Below are positions 13,201-23,300 of a stretch of 64,000 bases of DNA, one piece after another. The stretch's first letter is position 1. Each line of letters opens with the position of its first letter. The stretch is taken from assembly GCA_963971305.1 (NCBI GenBank), contig OZ020305.1:5551001-5615000 (forward strand), given 5' to 3'. The translations under genes were made by a program, and so were the position numbers. The DNA is from Arcuatula senhousia. Taxonomy: Eukaryota > Mollusca > Bivalvia > Mytilida > Mytilidae. The notes under the pieces are model-generated. The model ran no database searches and had not been told where the DNA came from. It saw only the letters and a program-made list of their open reading frames with translations.

Positions 13201-14873
13201 TGCACCTGGCATGTGACAACAATAATCTAGAGATGGTACAACTGCTGCTGGAGAAAAACCCTGACGTCAACGTAACTGATGTTGATGGGCGGTCTGCTTT
13301 GCATCTAGCATGTAACAACAATAATCTAGAGATGGTACAAATGCTGCTAAAGAAAAACCCTGATATCAACATAAGTGACGAAAATGGGCGGTCTGCAATG
13401 CACTTTGCATGTGAGAAAAATAATCTAGACATGGTAAAAATGCTGTTAGAAAAAAATCCTGATGTCAACCTGACTGACGAGGAAGGGCGGTCTTTATTGC
13501 ACCTGGCATGTGACAACAATAATCTAGACATGGTAGTAATGTTGTTAAACAGAAATCCTGACGTCAATCTGCCTGATAGATCTAGGTATGGACGATATCC
13601 TCTGTACTGGGCATGCGAAAATAATAATATAGATTTGATCCGTGTACTGTTAGAAAGAAATCCTGATGTTAACCTCAGTGATACCATTGCACAGTCTTCG
13701 CTGCATGTTGCGTGTAAAAATGATAATCTAGATATGGTGAAAATATTGTTAGAATTGAATCCAAATTTAAACCTGACTGATACATGGGGACAGACTCCGC
13801 TGCACTTGGCATGCGAAAATGATAATCTAGATGTAGTTGGTATGTTGTTAGAGAGAAATCCTGATATCAACGTAATTGATACATCGGGTCAATCTCCGTT
13901 ACACTTGGCATGCCGGAAAAATAATTTAGATATTGTGCGTATGTTGTTAAAGAAAAATCCAAATGTCAACTTGAAGGACACATCGGGACAGTCTCCACTT
14001 TATTGTGCATGTACAAATGATAATCTAGATATGGCCAAAATGTTGTTAGAGAGTTATCCTGTCGTCAACCTGGATGACAATGAAACACAACCATTGCTGA
14101 CTTTAGTATGTAAAAACAATAATACAGATATGGTGAGTATGTTGTTAGAGAAAAATCCTTATATTAACCGCTGTGATGACTACGGACGATCCCCGCTGCA
14201 CTTGGCATGTCAGAACAATAATCTACAAATGGTAATTTTTTTGTTAGAAAAAAATCCAAATGTCAATCTGAAGGATATATGGGGACAGTCTCCTCTGCAT
14301 TGTGCATGTAAGAATTCTAATTTAGATATAGTAAGTACTTTATTAGAAAAGAATCCTGACGTTAACTCGAAAGATATGGATGGACGAAACCCACTACATT
14401 TGGCATGTGAAAAAAATAATGTTGATTTGGTAAGACTATTGTTAACGGGAAATCCTAATCTAAATCTTACTGATGGGTATGGCCAAACTCCTCTATATTG
14501 GGCATGTAAGAATAACAATTTAGATATGACTCGTTTATTGTTAGATAGAAATCCTGGTGATTGTTTAAGAGGATTTGATAGACTTTCACCTCTCTACTGG
14601 GCATGTAAGAATAATAATGTAGATTTGGCAGGTTTGTTGTTAGAAAGGTATAATGATTTAAACATCATTGATAAGGATGGGCGATCTCCACTGCACTTTG
14701 CAATTGAGAATAACAATCTAGATTTGGTGACTTTACTGTTACAGAAGAATCCTAGAATTGACATTTTAAGATCTATCACATCCTGGGCTCGATCAAAAAT
14801 GGAAAATATTGATGAATGCATTTTAGTATTGCTGACAAAAAAGTTGGATGAATGTGTACGCGAATCTAAATGA
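6783..14873 (+). CDS. HEPN (DZIP3-like) - coiled coil - nSTAND3 NTPase - ankyrin protein (NLR-like)
   Basis: Six exons join with matching phases (1,0,1,0,1,1) into about 1,609 codons. Order: DZIP3/hRUL138-type HEPN domain (about 5-200, with VDLSKLFLQTHMAHYTAFDD and the R-x4-H motif RNPWAH at 153-158); a linker; a heptad stalk with repeated THS/THT (about 290-366); an nSTAND3-like P-loop NTPase (Walker A GPSGCGKT at 424-431, Walker B CFIVDD near 473); a helical region; then 22 ankyrin repeats (about 850-1571). Known: STAND proteins act as ligand-gated switches, HEPN domains are often RNases or RNA binders, and this architecture is expanded in bivalves. Inferred: a cytosolic sensor whose ankyrins bind the trigger and whose HEPN is the effector. 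The start codon is uncertain: either an upstream exon, or the in-frame ATG at 6761 if 6783 is not a splice acceptor. Confidence 0.88.
8034..8202 (+). CDS. Exon b: HEPN active-site motif
   Basis: The acceptor TATCTTTCAG ends at 8033 and the donor GTTTGT starts at 8203. Phase runs from 0 to 1. It encodes IREELRNPWAHCNFKDW and the last HEPN helix. R153-N-P-W-A-H158 fits the catalytic R-polar-x3-H pattern of HEPN ribonucleases. Confidence 0.9.
8480..8635 (+). repeat. Interspersed repeat family E in intron
   Basis: Contains TTTCGGACTTTTGACATTCG and CCTCTGCTTCTTTC. Related copies lie at 9650-9800 and 63470-63637 in the same orientation, and inverted at 33735-33900, 35395-35530 and 61030-61250. Confidence 0.55.
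8898..9094 (+). CDS. Exon c: linker helix
   Basis: The acceptor TATTTTAAG ends at 8897 and the donor GTACAA starts at 9095. It begins by completing a Gly codon (HG|EKIING) and ends SVRIENLEQ in phase 0. The sequence is rich in E, Q, V and L and likely helical. Confidence 0.85.
9650..9800 (+). repeat. Interspersed repeat family E, second intronic copy
   Basis: Diverged copy of the block at 8480-8635 (GGGACTTTTGACACTC, then GTGCCTCTTTGG). It lies in the intron between exons c and d of the HEPN/STAND/ANK gene. Confidence 0.5.
10221..10512 (+). CDS. Exon d: heptad-repeat stalk
   Basis: The acceptor is preceded by a T-rich tract (TGTATTTTTGATGATAG) and the donor is GTATGT at 10513. It encodes 97 residues dominated by a seven-residue pattern: LLDTHSQ, LSAHSEE, IDTHSGQ, IHANTEQ, ITSAHDR. 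Hydrophobic residues repeat every seventh position, as in a coiled coil. A later acceptor (GTGAAAAG, ending about 10299) also keeps the frame, so the exon start is less certain than its end. Confidence 0.75.
10795..10848 (+). CDS. Exon e: short linker
   Basis: An 18-codon exon between TTTATCTATAG and GTAGGG, phase 1 to 1. It encodes AHVESQQSDHGPIPAYVK. It is polar with prolines and probably a flexible joint between the stalk and the NTPase. Confidence 0.8.
11197..14873 (+). CDS. Exon f: nSTAND3 NTPase, helical region and 22 ankyrin repeats
   Basis: A single 3.68-kb exon from TTTATATAG (ending 11196) to TGA at 14871-14873. It starts DQIEEELKRW and reaches Walker A (GPSGCGKT, about 11314-11337), Walker B (CFIVDDIFG, about 11442-11468) and a sensor-like strand CRIIVLCR. 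From 12594 there are 22 ankyrin units of 33 residues with consensus GRSPLHLACxNNNLDMVxML, each followed by LExNPDVNLxD. The short C-terminal tail after 14760 is charged. The unbroken exon and nearly identical 99-bp units point to growth by tandem duplication. Confidence 0.93.
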
Positions 14874-17038
14874 TTAAATCACTAGGAAAAATTAGTTTCA
14901 ATTTCGACCTGTGTTCAGGTTGGTGCTTGCAGTCAGATTGCTTTTATTTTGATTTTTGTTTTTGCTTTTTGTGATGTTGTTTTTCTATTGACTTTGTCTT
15001 TGATTTTTTTCGGACATAATTGAAATTTGCATTTATTTTTCAATTTAAGAATGTCACCTTTTTTTCTACCACTAAATGTTATAGCTGATAATTTTGTAAT
15101 TCAACATTATTTACATTGTAAATATTTTTGTATTTTTGTATTGAATTTTATTATTGGACGGTCTGTTTTGAAAATAATTTTTAAAGACCTCTTCATCATG
15201 TTGTGTGTTAACAGGCTTGTAATAATTTTTGCTGTTGATGTCATTGATGTATTTTGATGAGAAGCATAGTGTTTGGTGTTAAAAGTAATCCATATATCTA
15301 CAATTAGAAAAATAATTTCTTCCCCATATAATATTCCCACTTTTCGTCACTTTTATCAATTTGACAGAGTTGTCTTTGATGACAAACGGTATCATCCATT
15401 ATAGTAGGCGTGAATCATTTTGATTTTATTTTCTTATATATTTGAAGGGTTAGATGTACCCTATGCTCATTTAAGACCTAGACGTTAAAATTTTGTATTA
15501 ATAAATAAAAATTAGATGCAGAGAAACTTATTTTTCTAAGATACATGTAGTCTCCAGTGTAAAATATCTTATTGAAAAATAAGATAACTTCTGAGCGATA
15601 AATGTTGTAATATAACGGCCTTTTAGTGCATGATATATATTTGCCCTTTCTTCGTGGACATATGAGATTGATCATACAAGGAAGATAATACTGTTAAGTC
15701 ACTGGTTAAAACTTACAAATGCAACTTTGAATATCTTTAGTATTATTATTATTATAATATTGTGTAAATACATATAATATAAATATGTTTTTATTTCCCT
15801 TATCTATCTGATTGAATAGTTTGTTTTCTAATGGTCATTAGCAAGATTATTTTGATTAAACAAAATGTACTTCTGATTTTATCTCACCAGAAAGCCTTTG
15901 CCATATAAACGTTCGTTCAATGGTAATTTAGGATTATTTTTAATATTTTAGTTTCTGTTTTGATATTATCGTAACTCTTTCTTGATTTCTTTGATCAAAC
16001 GGAACGTGAAGTTAGTCTATAGATCCAAAATTAATGTAAGAAATTTGGTGTTATCAGATAAGTTTATTTCTAAAAGTAAATAACGAGTGAGATTTTCCTT
16101 TGATTTTGCAATTGAATGCATTGGCGTTTTTTTATTTTATTTTTTTTCATCAATTCTTTAAATTCTATTTAATTTATTTATTTTTGATGTTGTTGTTGTT
16201 TTTGTACATACGCATTTGTGAATCTCAGTAATAGTATACGTTAATTTGAAAAGTCTTTCCATCCAGGAGTGAGAATGCATACTTTTGTAAACTATTATAT
16301 CAACTATAACATGTATAAGCGATTCCAATATCTTAAAACTTAAAGAAATATCTAAATCAAATAGTATTCTATTACATATATCTGTTGGTGAATATTACAT
16401 TTTAATGTCAATATTTTAAAAAAACCATGGACAAAGTCTATGGTTTAATATTTGATTTCCTATTTACAACATATTTAATACATTAATATTCTCTTTAGTT
16501 GATGATTTCATGTTTTTGCTAGACTAATAATGATTTTGTTGAGAACTTGTAAAGAAAAGGCAATGCCTTTTAACCTTTCAGAAGAATTACACTTTTAGGG
16601 AGAATCGAATCTGCGGTTTTAAATATTTGAATAATTGTCGATATCCTCTGCCTTCGTCCATTAAAAGACATGGGAATTAATTTACCCATTGACCCCCTGT
16701 TTTCTTTTCATTATATCTAATTTAATGTCTAAATAACAACATAAAACAAATTTCAGCCAGATTTGATAGCATTTCCATGCTTAATTTGTCAAAAACCTGT
16801 TTCAATGCTATTCGAATAAAAAATCCAGAGGAGTCCAATGTCCCGCCATTTTTTTTAACCCTTATATCTTTAAAACCAACTCGTGTACAAATGATTTATT
16901 TTTCTTTATATAAGTTTTTCTACAAAGAAAAACCATTTAAGGAACATTTCATTACTTTTATTTTCAGTTGCGTTTCTCCTTAATACAAAATGTTTGCTTT
17001 ATGTTTCAATTAAAAAAATCATCATGATCATAGTAGGT
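14874..17038. other. 3' flank of the ankyrin gene and intergenic stretch
   Basis: AT-rich, with no further exon or repeat family recognised. The 3' UTR presumably occupies the first part. Several AATAAA-like strings exist (for example near 15500), but in such AT-rich DNA I cannot choose a polyadenylation site. Confidence 0.5.
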
Positions 17039-17717
17039 TTAAAGGCATATTGTCTACGGCAAACTCATTTTTTTTTACCCCCCAATTTTTTGGTGTCAAT
17101 TGGACCGAAATGCAATAAAATGAATATTGAAAAACAAATTTGCCATAAATTTTGCATCAAACGTAGTTTATTTTGATCAAAATAGCTCGACAATATTGAT
17201 TGATATTTTATTTACCTGCATGACGTCACATTGACAAAGATTTAGACTGAGTAGTTTTGACGCGGACACTAATCGGAATCTCGGGTTTTGTCCCCGAATA
17301 CATTGATATGTTGAAAAAATACCAATATTTTTCGTGTTAACCTTTTAAATCACATCCAAAACTTAATACAGGCAATAACTGTCAGTTTTATGCATTAAGT
17401 AGCTCTAATATTCGGTTGCCGTTTTAATTTTCTTCCGAGCTAAAACTTCGAGAAACCCATTATGCACCACGTGCAAGAACTATGAAAGTTTTCAATCAAA
17501 GAAAGTATAGTGCGCATGCTTACAGCTCATCTACATCTCATGAATATGAATTTTTGTAAAGCTTTACAAATATTATATATTTTTCAATTTTTGAAGCAAT
17601 AAAGTACCCTAGTGTTATTTTGAAGGTTTGTATCTTTCTAAATAAACAAAACGAATAGTCTGACGACAATTTTTTGGTTTTACAAAAAATAATTTTTCGT
17701 AGACAATATGCCTTTAA
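17039..17717. mobile_element. TTAA-flanked MITE, piggyBac-like ends
   Basis: The left end TTAAAGGCATATTGTCTACG (17039-17058) is a perfect inverted match to 17698-17717. Taking TTAA as the target duplication leaves terminal repeats AGGCATATTGTCTACG and a 671-bp body with no ORF of note. TTAA duplication is the piggyBac signature. Confidence 0.75.
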
Positions 17718-18561
17718 TCTTAATCTGTTTTTTTATTTTGTGTCCTCAATTATTGTCCATGTACATGTTTTTATAAAAATTATTATCGTAACTTAATTTT
17801 CGACTTTTAGAGTAATCATGTTGTTTTTATATATAGTCGTATGTTCAAAATGTATAAATGTGCGTATGTGTGTGATATTATCTTTAATTAAATGTAAATG
17901 TGTATACTTTGATTGTTAAATTTTTTGGAACATTTATTGAATGAGAAAGGCGCATCAGTTGACAATGCTTTTCTCAGGGTATCAATCTACTCTATCACCC
18001 TCTCAGATATATGTTATTTAATTTATTATACTGAATCATTTAAGTACTTTTACGCACGAATTTTAAAATCTTTTTATTTGTTTTCCCAAGTTAAACTGAA
18101 ATAAAATGTTGCCCATAACTTTAGAAAACACTTTATTTGTTTAGGCATTTGTCTGTTAGTAGATGCATTAATCAGTGTTAGTTAAAATAATCACTTTGCA
18201 CGAAATATTGTTGAATCTAAATACTACCAATTTAAGAACTGATTAAGAAGGTCAACTTGAGGCTGTGCACGAGCTCGGCGCACGAGAGGGTTATAAATAA
18301 AACAATATTATATACTCATATAAAAATCTTTATTGTGATTCGCTTAGACGTGGACACGTGACATGTGATATTTCGCTGGGTCAACCGGTAATCGTTGGGT
18401 CGCATGGTAAGGTCACCCTCTCGTGAGATTTTGCACGTGAACCCTATATTTTTCTTCGACATTGTGTGAGCTGTAATTTTTCCCTTTCAAAAGGTTAAAT
18501 TGTCCGAAATATGTTTCAAATATAAATATTGAATTGTTTCATTTAAATATTCGATATAATA
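17718..18561. other. Intergenic, no gene recognised
   Basis: No coding signal. From about 18250 the sequence turns richer in CACGAG/GTGACC words that also occur in the hairpin that follows, so the last 300 bases may belong to the same element. Confidence 0.4.
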
Positions 18562-18709
18562 TAACAGTTATCACCCTAGATGATATGTGACACGGCATTT
18601 CTTTCCCCTCGAAAAGTAAGGTCACCCTCGGGCAAGCCCTCGGGTGACCTTACTTTCTCGGGGAAAGAAACCACCGGGTCACACACCAACTAGGGTGATA
18701 ATTGTATAA
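18562..18709. repeat. Long imperfect palindrome (about 70-bp arms)
   Basis: The arms 18562-18633 and 18636-18709 mirror each other around GGC-AA-GCC: TTATCACCCTAG ... AAGTAAGGTCACCCTCGGGC against GCCCTCGGGTGACCTTACTT ... CTAGGGTGATAA. More ATCACCC words follow to about 18760. It could fold into a strong cruciform. A decayed relative is visible at 57300-57480. Confidence 0.75.
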
Positions 18710-19049
18710 TATCACCCGCGAGGGTGATAGATAAAAAATTATCACCCGCTGGGTTTTGTTTTTGAAATATGTTATATTATAGATTGAATTGTTTAATTAA
18801 AATTTGTAAGGAAAAAATCTTATGAAGTATAGTAAATAAATATGATATATAATAATGATATCTTCTCTGTGAATAATCCTTCGTTTGCCAAATTAATCCG
18901 TCCTGTAATGGTTCTCTACGTCATAATGACATTTTTGGATTTGAATTTTTTATTTAAATTTTCAAGAGCCAATAGATGTTACAAAAATAAGTTCTAAAAA
19001 GGCTCAAGTAAGTCAACCATTTCAAAATAAGTAACAAAGAGATATCATG

Positions 19050-19150
19050 ATTGTGAATCATAAAAAAGATCATCTATATGCGGAGCACAATCGATTCCCA
19101 TGGGATTGTGCTCCACATATAGATGATCTTTTCTTTTATGATTCACAATT
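19050..19150. repeat. Near-perfect 101-bp palindrome
   Basis: The left arm 19050-19092 (from ATTGTGAATCATAAAA to GGAGCACAATC) and right arm 19104-19150 are inverted copies with a few differences around a 10-base loop. It is likely a hairpin-type non-autonomous element. The open frame crossing it is fortuitous. Confidence 0.75.
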
Positions 19151-19305
19151 TAATGCTATAAGTGGTATGTATATACAGAATGACCAAAATAACCGTTTGT
19201 TAATACCCGCTTCGGTATTTTGTATGTATTGTATTACTTGCACGAGTACACACCGATTATACATGAATGTTACATTTGTATATTTCAAGTTATGAATTCA
19301 AAAGT

Positions 19306-19600
19306 ACAACAAAGATCCAGACATTAAATTTTGCTACACCTGACGGGCGGATTGTCTATTCAAGACTCATCAGATGCGCAATATCTAAAAGATTGAAAGT
19401 GACAAACACTATTATGATCATGAGGAGTATAAAACAATAAACTCAAAAAATGCAGATTTGGAAACAAAATAATGACTTCTGTCTGCAGTAAGAAGAACCT
19501 TATGGTTTTGACAATTTTGAAATTTAACAGATAATTTATAGTTTTTGGAGTGTCCTTTAATACAAAAGAGTTGTAACAGGAGCGATCCAACCTCGGACGG
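19306..19600. repeat. Interspersed repeat family A, second copy
   Basis: It shares TTTTGCTACACCTGACGGG, CAAGACTCATCAGATGCGC and AAGAAGAACCTTATGG with the copy at 6040-6330, in the same order and orientation. Confidence 0.65.
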
Positions 19601-19609
19601 TAAGAATTC

Positions 19610-19705
19610 AAAAGAACAACAAATTTTATTAATAAATTTAAAATGATTAAGACTTTTGTTTTGTTTTTTTATATTGAGATGACCACATGGGTCAAACTCT
19701 AACAC
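19610..19705 (-). mobile_element. Tiny decayed RT fragment
   Basis: The minus strand reads PCGHLNIKKQNKSLNHFKF, resembling PCGHLSTKNYDNRDDFNF in the RT remnant at 58750-59290. It is too short and diverged to be certain. Confidence 0.35.
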
Positions 19706-20014
19706 AATGATCTATCATATTTAATAATATTTAATTGAACCTTTTCACAATCTATCATATGCATTTGAAAAACAATTTTGTTTTACCTTTAATGTAAAAA
19801 GGTACATATTTCTACCGCAAATTGAATCCAAAGATAAGATGTAAAAGTTTGATTAGATCCAGTTAAACTACATGTACTAGTAATTGGTAAAATTAATCTT
19901 AATCCTAGTGCTTTCATTCCAATATCTATCCAATAATAAATAGTAGATGAGAATATAAAGCTCTTTATGTCTAAAATAATAAAAAAAAAATATTATACAA
20001 GTACATGCAATTAT

Positions 20015-20322
20015 CTAACTTGCTCCAGAGGACGTAGATGGCACTTTTATTATGGCCTCTAGTTTATTCCAATGTTTATCTGTCCCTAAACTACTAATTC
20101 GCCATCTTCCAGTTATTGTATTCGCTAACTTTACAGTAATGCTTGTTCCCGGATGTAGGCCAATGACGTCATTGTTGACGTAATAGTTGTTGGTTGATAC
20201 AACAGGAAGTCCAGACAGGTGGATGGATTCAAACTTTGTCCCAACATTGAAGAAATGGATGTACTGTGCTCCAGGTCCTAAGGTTATGTCTGGTATGCTG
20301 CCATCACTAAATCCGTTCACCA
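20015..20322 (-). CDS. Exon 15: domain 6 without copper ligands, stop
   Basis: The acceptor is TTTTTGATAG; the stop TAG is at 20017-20015. It encodes VNGFSDGSIPDITLGPGAQY, KFESIHLSGLPVVSTNNYY and GRWRISSLGTDKHWNKLEAI. Active family members have His-x-x-His-x-His and W-L-L-His-Cys-His here. Only one of the first three His remains and the His-Cys-His core is replaced by Ser-Ser-Leu. The C-terminus is short, with no transmembrane helix or GPI signal. Confidence 0.9.
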
Positions 20323-23300
20323 CTATCAAAAATATACTTACCATCATTATAATGCAAAAATGTGTATTCAAACATTTCCAGTAATAAAAATTATGATTAT
20401 ATTTCCACAAAATGTTACCACTGAGTTGAAAAACCGCAATTTTGTTATATAACCAGTGATTCAACGTTCAAATTGACAGTAGATTTCAGGTCAAGGTTTA
20501 CCCTTCGGAATATGCCTTAGATTGAACCAGATATCGGTTCAATATTCAATATTCAAATTGTACCTTTGATAGTATGATACTTCAATCGAACCACATTTCG
20601 GCTCAACGTTGAATGTTTACTGAAACAAGGGGCAGTTTTATTGTTTAACGTTGAACCAAAATCTGGTTCAATGTTAGGCTAACAAATATTTTGAATGTGG
20701 AACGAACTAATGTCTAGTTCAATATTGAGCAAAAATAAAACAAAAAAATGTTGTGCGACTCTTCAAGTCTTGTGACAGAAAATAGTCAACCGTTATTTTT
20801 TTGTGAATATTTAGAATATATCCTTTCATCATTTCCATAATAAAGACCACCTCACCATCTCTGTATATGTGACTCGCTTCCACGAAAGACCTTACCGAAC
20901 CTTAAAATCAAGATGGGAGAGGCTGGTTTTGTCCCATTAAACCTGGTTTAACCCACATTTTTATTTGAATACCAGTTACTAGTCAGGACCAATGTTACCT
21001 TCAGTTTCGGACATGTTTTTTTTTCTTCTTGGCCATTGAGATTGGTCATCCTAGTTCGGTAGTTCACTGAAGTAAAAATTACAAGAACGGAATTCCTGGG
21101 TCCTCCGCCGAGCGACAACAATTTTAAGTCTAACAGGAAGTAGGTAAACGACAGACATGAAAATGCATTCCACCATATTAGACCTACACCTGAATCTGCG
21201 TACCAAATGTCGAAAGCTAAGGAATAATAGTAGCTGAGAAATCTATTACGAAAATTATTTAATTTTTGACTCGTTAAAACTGTTAGTCGGCTCAGAAAAC
21301 AGGACATATGTAAGCAACGGACCTGCAAACGCATCCCACTGTTTAAGACCCCTACTTGAAGCTGCATACCAATGATCAAAAGTCTAGGATTAGTAGCAGC
21401 TGAGAAATCTGTCACGAAAAACAGTTGACGGACGTACGCACGCACGGACGGCACCCAGCATTTCTATGTCCAATCTCCGCGTTGCCGCGTGGGTCATAAA
21501 TTCCAATCAATTTATACTAGAACTTTACTTACTGTTTATCTGATTGTTTTGTAGAAATTCCATGTTACCACTGTAAACTGTGCCTGGGTTTATTTTTTCA
21601 ATAGTTTCGTTAAAGAACCAATTTTTCGTTTCATCAATTTCCCCCACGAAGAAGATGGTGTGTTGCTTGAAATCTACAGAGGCGTTGCATATTATTATTG
21701 GACCAATTAATCCTGACACAATATCCTCCTCTGTATTTACTGAAGAGAAATATGCCTGAAAAAAAGGAGTTTTTTTTGTTCATCCAGGAAGCATGACGGG
21801 TACAAATTGTAATGATTTTCTTTTTCGGAAGAAGACGTCCCGACATTAAGTTTAACATGATACCGTTGAGCATTAGAACCTAATATAAGTTATGCATTCC
21901 CACCCGCGAGATGCATTGGTTATCTCGGTTCAATCCATTTTTGGTGTGAATTCAACATCTATCTGTTAAACCAAAGTATTTTAATTCCATATTTGATATA
22001 TATATTTACATGCAGGATTTGATGGTCCGAAATTTTACATTCCAACCTTGGATAATGCATTCAGTATCTGTCAGTTTTATATGGAGATTATTCAACCCCA
22101 CCTTTGATATACAGTATAATGATTCTTTCAGGACCTGGTAACCCTGTTTGAACCTTCTCAACCTTACTGAAAATTTATGTTTAAAATCTGAATCTCGTGA
22201 CAAAATACCAGGTTTCGATCCAATCTTACAGTGACTATTTCAGGGCTGGATTTGAATTATATGCATTTTATTTAGACCATGGGCCAATTGCAGAACCGCG
22301 AGCAGTGCCAAATGGCCTCGTTGAAGGCTGCTGGCGGTTGTCCATTGTGGTTTTTCTAAATTGCCGTTTAATTGTGGGCTGTATCGCGTACACTTATTCC
22401 ACATCTCATTATTTTCTATTTGATATAAAGTCAGAATCTGTAAACTTAAGACCAGAGATTTACAACCTTACCCTTAGATTTGTATCTAGAATTCGAATAC
22501 GTCATTCAGGAAATCACGACCATAACCTTAACATCGATCCAAAAGTCTTAATTCAATATATAACACTCTATTCAAATACAAAATGCAATTCAAGAATTTG
22601 AACTTTGTTGAACTGATATTCGATGTACTTTCATGTTCTGACTGCTCCTTTATCAGTTTATGTTCTTGCTTTTGATTTTGATTTAGGACTCGAAGATCTA
22701 AGTCCAATCTTAGGACCTTTACCGGTTTTACTAATAGTAAGTTCTGAGGGCTCGGTCTGAAGTTTCAAGTAAAATACGATCAGGATCGATCTGACGACTC
22801 TCGTAAAATTATGGGATAATTTACCTTCGATATACATTCGGGATCAGACGGTCCCGGTCCGAAGTTTTGAGAAATCTTCCATGTGATGTTTGTCATCCTG
22901 TCATGATGTTCGGTATCAAAACCAGGTGCAGATATGGAATAGTTCATTCCCAAGTCCTGTCTGAAAACTTAGATAATTATAATCAAAACATTATTAATTA
23001 TAGTAAAATAAGCGTATACTGTCTCAAAACTGAAAACAAAAGACAATGCTTTTAGTATGGGAAAATACTAATAGCTAAAAACTTTAGTATATATACACTG
23101 TAACTTCTTTACTGCAGACAAATAACCGTAAAAACAAAATCTGAAATGATCAATCTTAAAAGTCAAAAGAAAACAGTGACATTGATTTTTTTGAATTGCT
23201 GTTTGTTTATGTTTGTTGTGTCGCGTACACTTATTCCACATCTCAATATCGTCTATATAGAAAGTAAAAGATTCGCTGGTCCTGATACAGGCATTTCAAA

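Noticed and set aside
12530..14821. Long minus-strand open frames (up to 246 codons) opposite the ankyrin exon
   Set aside because: They are shadows of the repeated 99-bp ankyrin unit read on the other strand: Ser/Leu-rich periodic peptides with no family resemblance.
19047..19295. 82-codon plus-strand ORF
   Set aside because: It starts inside a perfect palindrome and has no family resemblance.
20948..21454. Minus-strand open frame of 168 codons
   Set aside because: It lies wholly within an interspersed repeat with an internal 165-bp duplication and shows no domain.
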